DNA from: an uncultured Vibrio sp.
Lineage (GTDB): Bacteria > Pseudomonadota > Gammaproteobacteria > Enterobacterales > Vibrionaceae
Reading direction: 5' to 3'
DNA length: 64,000 bases
Assembly (NCBI GenBank): GCA_947504195.1
Contig: CANNGN010000001.1
Coordinates: 558,001-622,000, forward strand
Position 1 is the stretch's first letter; the number at the start of each line of letters is the position of its first letter. Under the pieces are notes generated by a model. It searched no databases. It saw only the letters and a list, made by a program, of their open reading frames with translations, and was not told the DNA's origin. The translations under genes and the position numbers were made by a program. Below are positions 44,787-53,364 of the stretch, one piece after another.

Positions 44787-46739
44787 CTACAGTGCCCACG
44801 CTACGTTGAGACGGAAGTCTCGGCCTGGTTCTGATGGGCCATAAATGTACTCGTAGCCAGGGTAATAGCCGTACGTTGCTTGGTCACGGTATTGTTTATC
44901 GAATACGTTTTTAACTGTGAATGTTACCGTAAGAGAATCGTCTGCTAGTGGTAACCATTGACCATAGATATCGTTAACACCATAGCCCGCTTTCTCATAT
45001 TCCCCTTCAGCCACATCAGTAAGTCGCGTCACAAAGTTACCTGTCCAACCAAATTCTACACTGTCTGAAGCTTGATAACTTACCTTGGCTACAATATTGT
45101 CACCAGTAGAAGTTCCTAACGTATACGTGCTATCAGATAAAGGTGAACCATTTAACTCAGCTTTATTGTGGTTGTAACTTAAACTTGTGTTAAACGCTTG
45201 CCAGTTATAGCGTGCCGCAAGGCTGAAACCATCGGTTGTCAGTTCGCCAACATTACCTAGCTCAGTACTCGAACCGCCCGCTAAATCCATGGTGCTTACT
45301 ACGTCATCTATGGTGGCGCGATATACGGTTGCAGAAAGTGCAACGTCATTTAAGTGATAGTCGACCGCGAACTCTATGTTACGTGCTGTTTCTTCTTTTC
45401 TGTCTTCAGCATTTTGGTAGTAATCCAGTACATACGTTTCTTTGGTTTGAATACCACGCATCACTTGTGAATAACCCAACGTTAGATTTAAAGCCTCAGA
45501 TGGCGTAAACACGACACTTGCATTTGGACTAAAGCCTTTGTGCTCGAACTCTTGATCAGCAGTATCTGTTAACTTATATATATCGTAACGTGTACCTAAG
45601 TTTAGTTGCCATTCTTGTGCAAGTTGTATGTTGCTCTGAATGTACAAACCTAAGACGTCACCTTTATCTTCATTCGTATCATAAGTCGGATCAGAATTAT
45701 TGTTTAGGCTCGCAACGTCATTGCGGTAGTCGATGCCATAAGTGAAGACCTTGTTTTCGATAATACTGGTATTACGAATATCCAACCCAAAGGATTCAAC
45801 ACCACCTTGATAGTCGCCGAAAGAACCTTCTTGCATGAAGTTATTGTCGGTGTAGTAAGCACTGGTTTCTAGGTCTACCAACTGGTTAGAGGAAGGGTTA
45901 ATCGCGTATTTAACGGTCGTTGTTTGGCGTAAGGCTTCCTGAGGGATGACTTCATTAATAATACTTGGGGCCCAGTTGCCGCGTTGTAGTCTATCACCGT
46001 CATCAACACGACGATCATGGCTTACACTGAATCGTTGATTGTCGTCGAACTCACCAACCAATTTAACAAAGCCTGATTGTTGATCGTATTCGCTGTTAGT
46101 ATCGTCATTACCTTCGCCATCTTTGTAATCATCAGCAGCCGTTTGAATCACGGTAGCAAGCGCGCTCCAATTGTCGTTAACCTGACCATACAGGCTAACA
46201 CTGGCTTTATAACCATTGCTATTCGAATAATAGCCACCTTTAACTAGAGCGCCGAATGTTTCATCGCCACGAAGCATATCCTGAGGATCTTTAGTCACAA
46301 ACTGAATGGCACCGCCGAGCGCACCAGGACCACTTAATGCATTACCAGCACCAGCTTGAACGTTTGCTTCTTTTAGCAATTCTGGCTCAACTGAGATTCG
46401 ACCTTGGTGGTGAAAAAGATAGCCCGATTGCGTTGCCCCATCGATAGACACATTTAGCATTGTGTCTTCTAGACCACGCACATAAATTTTCTCCGCTACA
46501 CCTGTGCCACCAACAGCAACTTCTGGTTCATTATCAAACACGTCGCTAAGATCGTTAGCTTGCATTTTTGCCAATGCATCTTGGCTGATGGAGATATCAA
46601 GTGCAGACTGTTGCTGACCAGTTACAGTCAATGTTTCTACGTCAGCTTCTTGCTCCTGTGCAATCAAAATAGGGCTAAATAATGCCGATGCGACTGCGAT
46701 TGAAATGATGCTAGGCTTGCACCAATTGTTAATTTCCAT
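44787..46739 (-). CDS. TonB-dependent outer-membrane receptor, probable ferric-siderophore receptor
   Basis: A 650-aa receptor with a signal peptide (about 1-27), a TonB box (ETLTVTG, about 35-41), a plug domain (about 45-160, with NVSIDGATQSGYLFHHQGR and GPGALGGAIQFVTKDP) and a 22-strand-type barrel. It ends with the aromatic-terminated strand FRLNVAWAL. It should import a ferric chelate using TonB energy. A Fur box upstream and the adjacent CeuE/VctP-like ABC importer point to a siderophore, perhaps a catecholate. I cannot name the ligand. No siderophore biosynthesis genes are in the window. Confidence 0.9.
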   Translation of the reverse strand: MEINNWCKPSIISIAVASALFSPILIAQEQEADVETLTVTGQQQSALDISISQDALAKMQANDLSDVFDNEPEVAVGGTGVAEKIYVRGLEDTMLNVSIDGATQSGYLFHHQGRISVEPELLKEANVQAGAGNALSGPGALGGAIQFVTKDPQDMLRGDETFGALVKGGYYSNSNGYKASVSLYGQVNDNWSALATVIQTAADDYKDGEGNDDTNSEYDQQSGFVKLVGEFDDNQRFSVSHDRRVDDGDRLQRGNWAPSIINEVIPQEALRQTTTVKYAINPSSNQLVDLETSAYYTDNNFMQEGSFGDYQGGVESFGLDIRNTSIIENKVFTYGIDYRNDVASLNNNSDPTYDTNEDKGDVLGLYIQSNIQLAQEWQLNLGTRYDIYKLTDTADQEFEHKGFSPNASVVFTPSEALNLTLGYSQVMRGIQTKETYVLDYYQNAEDRKEETARNIEFAVDYHLNDVALSATVYRATIDDVVSTMDLAGGSSTELGNVGELTTDGFSLAARYNWQAFNTSLSYNHNKAELNGSPLSDSTYTLGTSTGDNIVAKVSYQASDSVEFGWTGNFVTRLTDVAEGEYEKAGYGVNDIYGQWLPLADDSLTVTFTVKNVFDKQYRDQATYGYYPGYEYIYGPSEPGRDFRLNVAWAL

Positions 46740-46759
46740 ATCTTTTTTAACTCTCTATA

Positions 46760-46778
46760 ATAATGATAACGATTCTCA
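46760..46778. promoter_or_regulatory. Fur box upstream of the TonB receptor
   Basis: AATGATAACGATTCTCATT lies 21-39 bp upstream of the receptor ATG. Its core TGATAACGATTCTCA matches the 7-1-7 Fur consensus at about 12 or 13 of 15 positions, so iron-dependent repression is expected. Confidence 0.8.
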
Positions 46779-46849
46779 TTACCTATTTTCGCTGATCTGA
46801 GCGTGAAATAAAGGATTGTTACATATTTTACAAATGAGACGTATTATCA

Positions 46850-48196
46850 TTATTTAAAGTAAGAATAAGGAAGTGATATGTTCATTTCTAATCCCGGACA
46901 ACTATTTCTAGCCTTTAAACTGCCGGACATCGCTTCAACCTGTCGACGTGCTAATGCCAACCCTAAGCCAAACCCGTCCGAACGTTTATCACGTGATTTA
47001 TCCACACGGAAAAATGGTTGAAAAATACTTTCTAACAACTCTTCAGGTACGCCCTTTCCTAGATCATTAATTTTAATGACTAAGTTCGAACTGTTATCTT
47101 CAACCGCTATTGTGATTGGTTTTTCAATTGGAGAGTATTTCAAAGCATTTCTGATCAGGTTTTCTAATGCTTGACCTAGTGCACGTTGATTACAATTAAT
47201 CTTCTGATCATTTTTTGGAAATTGAGTGATAAATTGTGCATTTGGAAATTCAAACTTTGCATCTTCAAGAATGATTTCAATCAACTCAATTAAGTTAAAC
47301 TCCTCGCCTTGTAAGCTCGGTTTTTCATTTTCTAGCCATGCTAAGGTTAAGGTGTCTTCAACTAATGTTCGCAGCTCTTTTGCTTCTTTTTCAAGCCTGG
47401 GGATAAGTTCGGTTTGGGCGATACCTTGCTTTGCACCTCCGATCGCTAGCTCCATCCGAGTAATCGGCGTCCTGAGCTCATGAGAGAGGTCTGCAATCAA
47501 CTGACGCTGTTTAATAATGAGATCACTGGTGTTGTTTGCCATCTGGTCAAACACATCAGCTAACTCAGTAAGTTCATCATTTCGATGACCTAAACTAGGT
47601 CGAACCCGAGCCTTCAAATCCCCTTCACTGAATTTTTTTGTCGCGACTTTTAGTCGTTGTAACGGTGACATTAGATAGCGATAGATAAGGAGCGTTAAGA
47701 GCAATAACGGTAATAATGGAACCGCTAACTTGAGCAACAGATCGGTATGCTTCCAATACGCTCCCGGGCGCATTCTTTCAGGCAGGCGAATTAAAAAATG
47801 GGTGTTTTTATCTACAAACGGAAGATCCATCACTGGGTTTAAATCAAAGTAAAGGTGTACCTTCCAAGTAACTCCCCGGCCTAACACAAATGAGCTCATG
47901 TATTTTGGATCCATCTCTGTCCCCAAAATGGGATCAAGACTCGACTGCACTATCGCTACCCATGTCGACTCTTTTTCTTGAAGGTCAATTAACCATTGTT
48001 CCAACTTACGTGTGTCACCACTTAAGTACAACTTCTCTGCCTCTAAGCCGTAATTGAGTAGCTCTTGTTGGTGCTCTTGTTTAATGAAACTCATGTTTAA
48101 TTCGGTTTCATCAATCAAATAGTTCATTAGTGAAATCAGAGCAATGGTCACTAGAATAATCGAGCTTGATAGTAACCAGAAAAATGTTGTTTTCAT
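46850..48196 (-). CDS. Sensor histidine kinase of the siderophore locus
   Basis: A 448-aa kinase: membrane helix (about 4-27), periplasmic sensor region (about 28-155, no known domain), second helix (about 158-178), HAMP (about 180-232), HisKA with phospho-acceptor His in LIADLSHELRTPITRME (about 245) and HATPase with N box ENLIRNALKYS, G1 DLGKGVPEE and G2 DGFGLGLALA. It overlaps the response-regulator gene by 4 bp. Both lie between the receptor and the ABC importer genes on the same strand behind a Fur-like palindrome. The signal is unknown. Confidence 0.92.
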   Translation of the reverse strand: MKTTFFWLLSSSIILVTIALISLMNYLIDETELNMSFIKQEHQQELLNYGLEAEKLYLSGDTRKLEQWLIDLQEKESTWVAIVQSSLDPILGTEMDPKYMSSFVLGRGVTWKVHLYFDLNPVMDLPFVDKNTHFLIRLPERMRPGAYWKHTDLLLKLAVPLLPLLLLTLLIYRYLMSPLQRLKVATKKFSEGDLKARVRPSLGHRNDELTELADVFDQMANNTSDLIIKQRQLIADLSHELRTPITRMELAIGGAKQGIAQTELIPRLEKEAKELRTLVEDTLTLAWLENEKPSLQGEEFNLIELIEIILEDAKFEFPNAQFITQFPKNDQKINCNQRALGQALENLIRNALKYSPIEKPITIAVEDNSSNLVIKINDLGKGVPEELLESIFQPFFRVDKSRDKRSDGFGLGLALARRQVEAMSGSLKARNSCPGLEMNISLPYSYFK

Positions 48197-48888
48197 GAAA
48201 AGCAGTAACCTTTGCCGTGAACCGTTTTCAAACGATCAGAAAACATACCACTCGCAACAAGTTTGCGACGGATTCGGCTTAAATGCATATCTAAGCTGCG
48301 GTCGTAAGCACTAAACTCTCGTTCGAGCACCGCCTGATATAAATAAGGTTTACTTAGTACCTCGCCTTGGTTTTCTAATAATGTCCAAAGTAAATTAAAT
48401 TCAATCGTGGTAAACGTTAGTTCGTATCCATCATAAATAACACTTAAGTTACTTCGATCTAGCGTGAACAGGTCGATTTGAAGCTGGGAAGCCTTGATTG
48501 GTTTATTTTGGCTTTGCATTGTTCTTCTCAACAATGCATTGATACGGAGCATAAGTTCAACAATATTAAATGGCTTGGGTAAATAATCGTCGGCTCCTTT
48601 ACTAAACCCTTGAATACGCTCTTCTTCCGCTCCACACGCTGTTATCATCATCACTGGAGTAGAACGACTATTACGTAAGCGTTTCAATACAGAAAAGCCA
48701 TCTAATTTTGGCAACAATACATCGAGCAAAATAAGGTCGAACTTGGTACTCAATGCCAACTCTAGTCCTGACTCACCATCAAAACACTGCTCAACCGAAA
48801 ATCCCTTTTCAGTAAGAATTTCTGAGATTTGTTTATTTAAAGATAGATCATCTTCCACAATCAAAATACTGGGAATAATTTGCGGCAT
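48193..48888 (-). CDS. OmpR-family response regulator of the siderophore locus
   Basis: The start at 48888 was chosen because GGAG lies 7 bp upstream; a frame opening at 48918 would begin inside the Fur-like palindrome. The 231-aa protein has a receiver domain (acidic pocket VEDD, phospho-Asp in LILLDVLLP at about residue 52, Lys in LPKPF) and a winged-helix DNA-binding domain (about 130-230, ending RLKTVHGKGYCFS). Its cognate kinase overlaps it by 4 bp. Its likely targets are the neighbouring receptor or importer genes, which is inference. Confidence 0.92.
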   Translation of the reverse strand: MPQIIPSILIVEDDLSLNKQISEILTEKGFSVEQCFDGESGLELALSTKFDLILLDVLLPKLDGFSVLKRLRNSRSTPVMMITACGAEEERIQGFSKGADDYLPKPFNIVELMLRINALLRRTMQSQNKPIKASQLQIDLFTLDRSNLSVIYDGYELTFTTIEFNLLWTLLENQGEVLSKPYLYQAVLEREFSAYDRSLDMHLSRIRRKLVASGMFSDRLKTVHGKGYCFS

Positions 48889-48903
48889 CGTAGACTCCAT
48901 ATT

Positions 48904-48934
48904 GCTAACGATAATCATTATTATTATCGTTAGC
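48904..48934. promoter_or_regulatory. Fur-box-like extended palindrome upstream of the two-component operon
   Basis: GCTAACGATAAT (48904-48915) and ATTATCGTTAGC (48923-48934) are perfect inverted repeats around a 7-bp centre. Within them GATAATCATTATTATTATC (48910-48928) matches the 19-bp Fur consensus at about 16 positions. It begins 16 bp upstream of the chosen start codon. Confidence 0.78.
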
Positions 48935-49000
48935 AGAGTTTACGAGGTTTAAAGTAGAATAACAAATGGAATAGACGTACTTAGTTGGCCAACTATTGAA

Positions 49001-49756
49001 TCAATAATATGTACACATGCGTTTGCCTTCGACATTAACGATATTAAAGGGCGTTTCGTAGATTCCTTCTAACACATTACTCTGAATAACGTCATCCACA
49101 CTTCCATTTGCGACGACCTTACCACGCTTCATTGCAATGATGGTATCTGAATAGCAAGCGGCAAAATTAATGTCATGGATGACAACAACCATCGCTTTGT
49201 TCTTCTCATGTGCAAGTTTCTGAACCGTTCGCATGATCTGCAGTGAGTGTTTAATATCGAGATTGTTCAACGGCTCATCGAGAAATATATAATCCGTATT
49301 TTGGGCAATCACCATTGCGATGTAAGCCAACTGGCGCTGACCACCACTCAATTGGTCTAGATACTTATTTTGAATTGAGGTTAAGTTGAGGTAGTGAATG
49401 GCGTCATCGATAATTCGATTGTCTTCTTCAGTTAAGTTGCCTTGAGAATAGGGAAAGCGACCAAAGGACACCATTTCATTGACAGTAAAACGCATATTGA
49501 CCGTATTCGATTGCCGTAAAACAGCGAGTTTCTTAGCGAGTTCTTTACTGTCCCATTCTGATATTTCTCGTGAATCCACATATACCAAACCACTGTCTTT
49601 TTTTAAAAGCCGGCTCGCCATGGACAATAATGTACTCTTACCTGCTCCATTTGGACCTATTATTGATGTCACTTTGCCACGTTCAAACTCGACACTTGCG
49701 TTATCCACAACGGTGTTATCTGAAAACATTTTAGAGAGTTTTTCTAATTTGATCAT
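49001..49756 (-). CDS. Iron-siderophore ABC importer ATPase (FepC/VctC/CeuD-like)
   Basis: A 251-aa ATPase with Walker A GPNGAGKST (about 34-42), Q-loop LRQSN, signature LSGGQRQLAYIAM (about 134-146), Walker B YIFLDEPLNNLD and H-loop VVVIHDIN. It is the size and type that partners FecCD-family permeases. It is the last gene of the four-gene importer operon, starting 5 bp after the second permease gene. Confidence 0.92.
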   Translation of the reverse strand: MIKLEKLSKMFSDNTVVDNASVEFERGKVTSIIGPNGAGKSTLLSMASRLLKKDSGLVYVDSREISEWDSKELAKKLAVLRQSNTVNMRFTVNEMVSFGRFPYSQGNLTEEDNRIIDDAIHYLNLTSIQNKYLDQLSGGQRQLAYIAMVIAQNTDYIFLDEPLNNLDIKHSLQIMRTVQKLAHEKNKAMVVVIHDINFAACYSDTIIAMKRGKVVANGSVDDVIQSNVLEGIYETPFNIVNVEGKRMCTYY

Positions 49757-49761
49757 CGATG

Positions 49762-50712
49762 TTAAACCATTTTATTTCTAAGCAATATTGTTAGGAAATA
49801 AATCCCACCAATAAGATTGATCACGACACTTAAGGTGGTCGAAAAGTTAAATATGTTTTCGATCACCCATTGACCGCTAAGTAATGAGGTGACTGCTAGC
49901 AATGCGCATCCGACAAGAAGTATCCGGTGTTGATACGTGTTAAAAATCTCGCGTGTTAAGTTAGTCACTAAAATACCAAAGAACAAAATCGGACCGACCA
50001 AAGCGGTTGAGATAGCAATCATGACAGATGATAAAGCGAGCACTTGAATTGTAACTTTCTTCACATCAACCCCTAAGCTAATTGCGTTATCTCTGTCTAG
50101 CCAAAAAACATCGAGTTGAGTATGTAGACGATATAGCCCCCAACTCGTTACGGCTAAGACTGGAGCACAAACGTACACAAGACCAACGTTAACGTTATTA
50201 AAACTAGCGAACATATTGGATTGAACAGAGGCGAAATTATTAGGGTCCATCAGCATGATAAAGAAGTCAGCTATGTTCGAGAATAACTGACCAAAAATGA
50301 CACCTAAAAGTAGCAATGCAATCAAGTTTAGCCTTGAACCTCGGAAGTAAAATGAGAACAACATTAACGAAAATCCAATCATAATACTGACCGAGATCGC
50401 GAAGTTGATATAGTCATTCATAACCAAGGCACTCATTGCGCCAAATACCACGACAACGACAACTTGAATCAGCAAATAAAGCGCATCAAACCCCATAATA
50501 CTTGGCGTTAATATACGGTTGTTGGTAATGGTTTGAAATGCGAGAGATGATTGTGCAATCGCTCCACCCGCTAAAATGATTGCGAGTACTTTTGGTATTC
50601 TCCTCGATAAAAAATATTCATAATTATCAGCAGTTAAACCAACACAAATAAATAACGAAACAAAGATGATACTCACGAAAAGCAAAATCTTTAAAACAGA
50701 ACTAGTTTTCAT
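49762..50712 (-). CDS. Iron-siderophore ABC importer permease (FecCD family)
   Basis: A 316-aa protein with nine to ten hydrophobic helices and FecCD motifs: SRRIPKVLAIILAGGAIAQSSLAFQTITNNRILTPSIMG split over residues 30-75 and PILFFGILVTNLTREIF near 238-254. It forms the transmembrane channel with the neighbouring permease. Its start overlaps the end of that gene by 11 bp, indicating translational coupling. Confidence 0.9.
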   Translation of the reverse strand: MKTSSVLKILLFVSIIFVSLFICVGLTADNYEYFLSRRIPKVLAIILAGGAIAQSSLAFQTITNNRILTPSIMGFDALYLLIQVVVVVVFGAMSALVMNDYINFAISVSIMIGFSLMLFSFYFRGSRLNLIALLLLGVIFGQLFSNIADFFIMLMDPNNFASVQSNMFASFNNVNVGLVYVCAPVLAVTSWGLYRLHTQLDVFWLDRDNAISLGVDVKKVTIQVLALSSVMIAISTALVGPILFFGILVTNLTREIFNTYQHRILLVGCALLAVTSLLSGQWVIENIFNFSTTLSVVINLIGGIYFLTILLRNKMV

Positions 50713-51640
50713 CTCGTTGACCTCGCAAGATCAACGTAATAAAGATAAACCCACCGATAATGCTAATGATGATTGAAATCGGTACTTCGTACGGGAAAAT
50801 AATCAAACGACTGGCCATATCACAGAATAGAACCACGAGGGCACCAAGTAGCGCGGTTAGCGGAATATTACGCCTTAAGTTATCACCAAAATAATGACTA
50901 ACTAAATTTGGAACGATCAGGCCGAGAAACGGAAGTTGTCCCACTATCATCACGACCGACGCTGACATTACAGAAACCAATAACACGCCCAAAATCAGAA
51001 CCTGTTGATAGTTCAGTCCTAAATTGACTGCAAAATCCTTCCCCATACCCACAGCGGAAATGCGTGTCGCATAAAGGTAGCCGCAGATACCGATTGGAAT
51101 AGCGATATACAGTAATTCAAACTCTCCTTGGAGAATATCGGCAAAATTTGCGACGCCCCATCCCGATAGATTTTGGACAACATCATATTTATAGGCGATA
51201 AACGTGGCCAGTGACTGGACCACGTTACCAAATATGATGCCGATTAAGGGGACAAAAATGGCATTTTTAAATTGAATTCGCTGGATAAACTGAATAAAAA
51301 TAAAAGTTCCGAGCATCGCTGTAGAGAATATGACGATGACGTTATCACCATTGCCAAATACGATTAAACTCAACACATAACCGAGCATAGCCGACTCTAT
51401 TGTTCCCGATGTCGAAGGTGCAGCAAATCTATTTTGACTGATCTGCTGCATAATAAGACCAGCAATGCTAAGACCGCCCCCAGCAAGTAAAATTGCCAGT
51501 AGCCTAGGGATTCGGCTATATACAAGTAGCTCCCATGCATGTTCGTTTTGATTGATGAGCGAGAGAAAACTTAAATTTCCCACGCCAATAAATAGCGATA
51601 GGAAACTCAAGATCACAAGACCAATAACTAACAACTTCAA
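50702..51640 (-). CDS. Iron-siderophore ABC importer permease (FecCD family)
   Basis: A 312-aa inner-membrane permease with FecCD motifs: RIPRLLAILLAGGGLSIAG (about 43-61), RFAAPSTSGTIESAMLG and GQLPFLGLIVPNLVSHYFG (about 228-246). It belongs to the vitamin B12/siderophore group. It begins 29 bp after the binding-protein gene and overlaps the next permease gene by 11 bp. Confidence 0.9.
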   Translation of the reverse strand: MKLLVIGLVILSFLSLFIGVGNLSFLSLINQNEHAWELLVYSRIPRLLAILLAGGGLSIAGLIMQQISQNRFAAPSTSGTIESAMLGYVLSLIVFGNGDNVIVIFSTAMLGTFIFIQFIQRIQFKNAIFVPLIGIIFGNVVQSLATFIAYKYDVVQNLSGWGVANFADILQGEFELLYIAIPIGICGYLYATRISAVGMGKDFAVNLGLNYQQVLILGVLLVSVMSASVVMIVGQLPFLGLIVPNLVSHYFGDNLRRNIPLTALLGALVVLFCDMASRLIIFPYEVPISIIISIIGGFIFITLILRGQRDEN

Positions 51641-51669
51641 AAATACTTTCTCCGACTGGCGTCAAATAC

Positions 51670-52581
51670 TTACTCTAAGCCAATCGAAGCTTTTATATCG
51701 CTAATCATGATTTCTGTCGCAGTGACTCCAGCAATAGCCAAATACCAAGCGTTCAAATTAAGAAAGGTCATGTGCCCATTTTTATAAGCTTTAGTGGCTT
51801 TTATGAGATCATTTTCAAAATCTTCGTGAGTAGTGCTCTTTCCTTTATTCACTAACACATCTCGGTCAACCACCAATAAGGTAGACGGGTTCGCCGTGTT
51901 AATGAACTCATACGAAATAAGATCACCGTGCGTCGCGGTTTTATCAATAGATACAGTAGGTTTAAAACCAAAATCTTGGTAAATGGTACCAAACCGTGAT
52001 TGAGCGCCAAATGCGGTAATATTGCCACCTGAACTCATAACAGTTAATGCATCCATGGCGTGGGTTTGGTTGTAGGCTGATATTTCCTTAAACTCCTTGT
52101 CTAACGCCTCTATTTCTTGCTCTACCTTCTGTTTCACATTGAACGCCTTGCCAATTGTTCTCCACTGTTTTTTCGTGCTCGTCCAATAACTTTGGTTTTC
52201 CTCTGTGCCAAACACAATAGTAGGCGCAATTTTACTGAGCTCATCATAATGGGGCGTACTGCGTAACCCTATAATAATCACATCTGGTTTTTGTGAATAA
52301 ATCGTTTCAAAATCAGGTTCAAATAGGCTACCGGTTGACACATATTTATCATCTTTATATTTGTTGAGATAATCAGGGAAAGTCACTTCCTTTGTCACTG
52401 CAACAGGTTCGATCCCAAATCTATCGAGAGTATCCAAAACTCCAACACCAATGACGACGACACGCTTAGGCTCGCTATCTAATGTGACACTACCCAATTG
52501 ATGCGTCACCGTTATTGGCTCAGCAAATGAAAGAAAAGAGGTCATCATACCAATAATAAAGAGGCTAGTTTTGGTGCGCAT
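51670..52581 (-). CDS. Iron-siderophore ABC importer binding protein (CeuE/VctP-like)
   Basis: A 303-aa periplasmic protein with a signal peptide cut near residue 20 (SFLSFA|EPITVTH). It has two lobes joined by a long helix, typical of class III binding proteins, with motifs RVVVIGVGVLDTLD and KPDVIIIG. Two residues stand out: H218 (TATHGDLISYEF) and Y280 (NLNAWYLAIAG). They fit the His and Tyr with which CeuE and VctP complete iron coordination of tetradentate catecholates. Conserved Arg candidates are R107, R196 and R240. GGAG precedes the ATG, and a Fur box lies 20-40 bp upstream. Confidence 0.9.
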   Translation of the reverse strand: MRTKTSLFIIGMMTSFLSFAEPITVTHQLGSVTLDSEPKRVVVIGVGVLDTLDRFGIEPVAVTKEVTFPDYLNKYKDDKYVSTGSLFEPDFETIYSQKPDVIIIGLRSTPHYDELSKIAPTIVFGTEENQSYWTSTKKQWRTIGKAFNVKQKVEQEIEALDKEFKEISAYNQTHAMDALTVMSSGGNITAFGAQSRFGTIYQDFGFKPTVSIDKTATHGDLISYEFINTANPSTLLVVDRDVLVNKGKSTTHEDFENDLIKATKAYKNGHMTFLNLNAWYLAIAGVTATEIMISDIKASIGLE

Positions 52582-52601
52582 TGGGTTACTCCACTGATGT
52601 T

Positions 52602-52620
52602 AATAGTAATGATTATTATT
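52602..52620. promoter_or_regulatory. Fur box upstream of the siderophore importer operon
   Basis: AATAGTAATGATTATTATT contains, on the minus strand, TAATAATCATTACTA (52604-52618), which matches the 7-1-7 Fur consensus at 12 of 15 positions. It is placed to repress the four-gene importer operon when iron is replete. Confidence 0.72.
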
Positions 52621-52829
52621 TAGTTTCGTAACTATACATCATATGGTTCAAATACATCAATCAACTATTGCGACGATGAGAGCAAAAGTACTTTATCCGT
52701 TTAATCTAAGAAGTTATTGATTTATATATCAAGAATGGATGAGTGACTCATGATACTAAAGCGTTTAGTTCATATCACAAGTCATGTTGTTTGGGAAAAT
52801 TGAAAGGTTATGAGTTCATTAGTGTAGTC

Positions 52830-53330
52830 TTAAAGCCACTTTTCAATCATCACTTCATCGATATACTCACCTTTAATCTTGGCATGTTTTTTTGCGACGC
52901 CAACAATTTCAAATCCTTGCTTCAAATAGACATTTAATGCTCTTTCATTGTCGCCACGAACATAGGCAAATAATTTTTCGTAACCTTTTAGCTTTGCTTG
53001 TTTAAAGGTTTCAATAAATAAGAGCTTGGCGAGCCCTTTTCCACGGTATTGACTGTCGACAAAAGTGCCAATAATGCCCACATGACCGAAGGCTCTGGTG
53101 TACGCAGCAAAAGGCTCGACATTCTGAAAGCCTGCCACGTTTAAATTGTCTTCGACGATCGCAACGCTGAATATCCCCTGCATTGGAAACTGACGAATGA
53201 ATTCCTTCTCTTCTTCTGGCGTGTAAGTTGTGTCTAGTACAGTGTATCGACCTTCTTCAATAATAGGATTAAGTAATGTTGAAATACTTTCAGCATCGTT
53301 TTCAGTTACCTGTCTTACATAAAATTCCAC
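52830..53330 (-). CDS. GNAT-family N-acetyltransferase
   Basis: The most likely start is the GTG at 53330 (TAGG upstream), giving a 166-aa protein that begins VEFYVRQVTENDAES, a normal GNAT opening. A longer frame would overlap the upstream gene. The acetyl-CoA site is visible in GIIGTFVDSQYRGKGLAKLLF (Q/RxxGxG/A), and the C-terminal NVYLKQGFEIVG is the usual GNAT motif B. It transfers an acetyl group to an unknown amine. It follows the APH-type gene by 34 bp and may share its transcript. Confidence 0.85.
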   Translation of the reverse strand: MEFYVRQVTENDAESISTLLNPIIEEGRYTVLDTTYTPEEEKEFIRQFPMQGIFSVAIVEDNLNVAGFQNVEPFAAYTRAFGHVGIIGTFVDSQYRGKGLAKLLFIETFKQAKLKGYEKLFAYVRGDNERALNVYLKQGFEIVGVAKKHAKIKGEYIDEVMIEKWL

Positions 53331-53364
53331 GGTGAATATACCTACTGAGTTAGATTGTGCTAGT

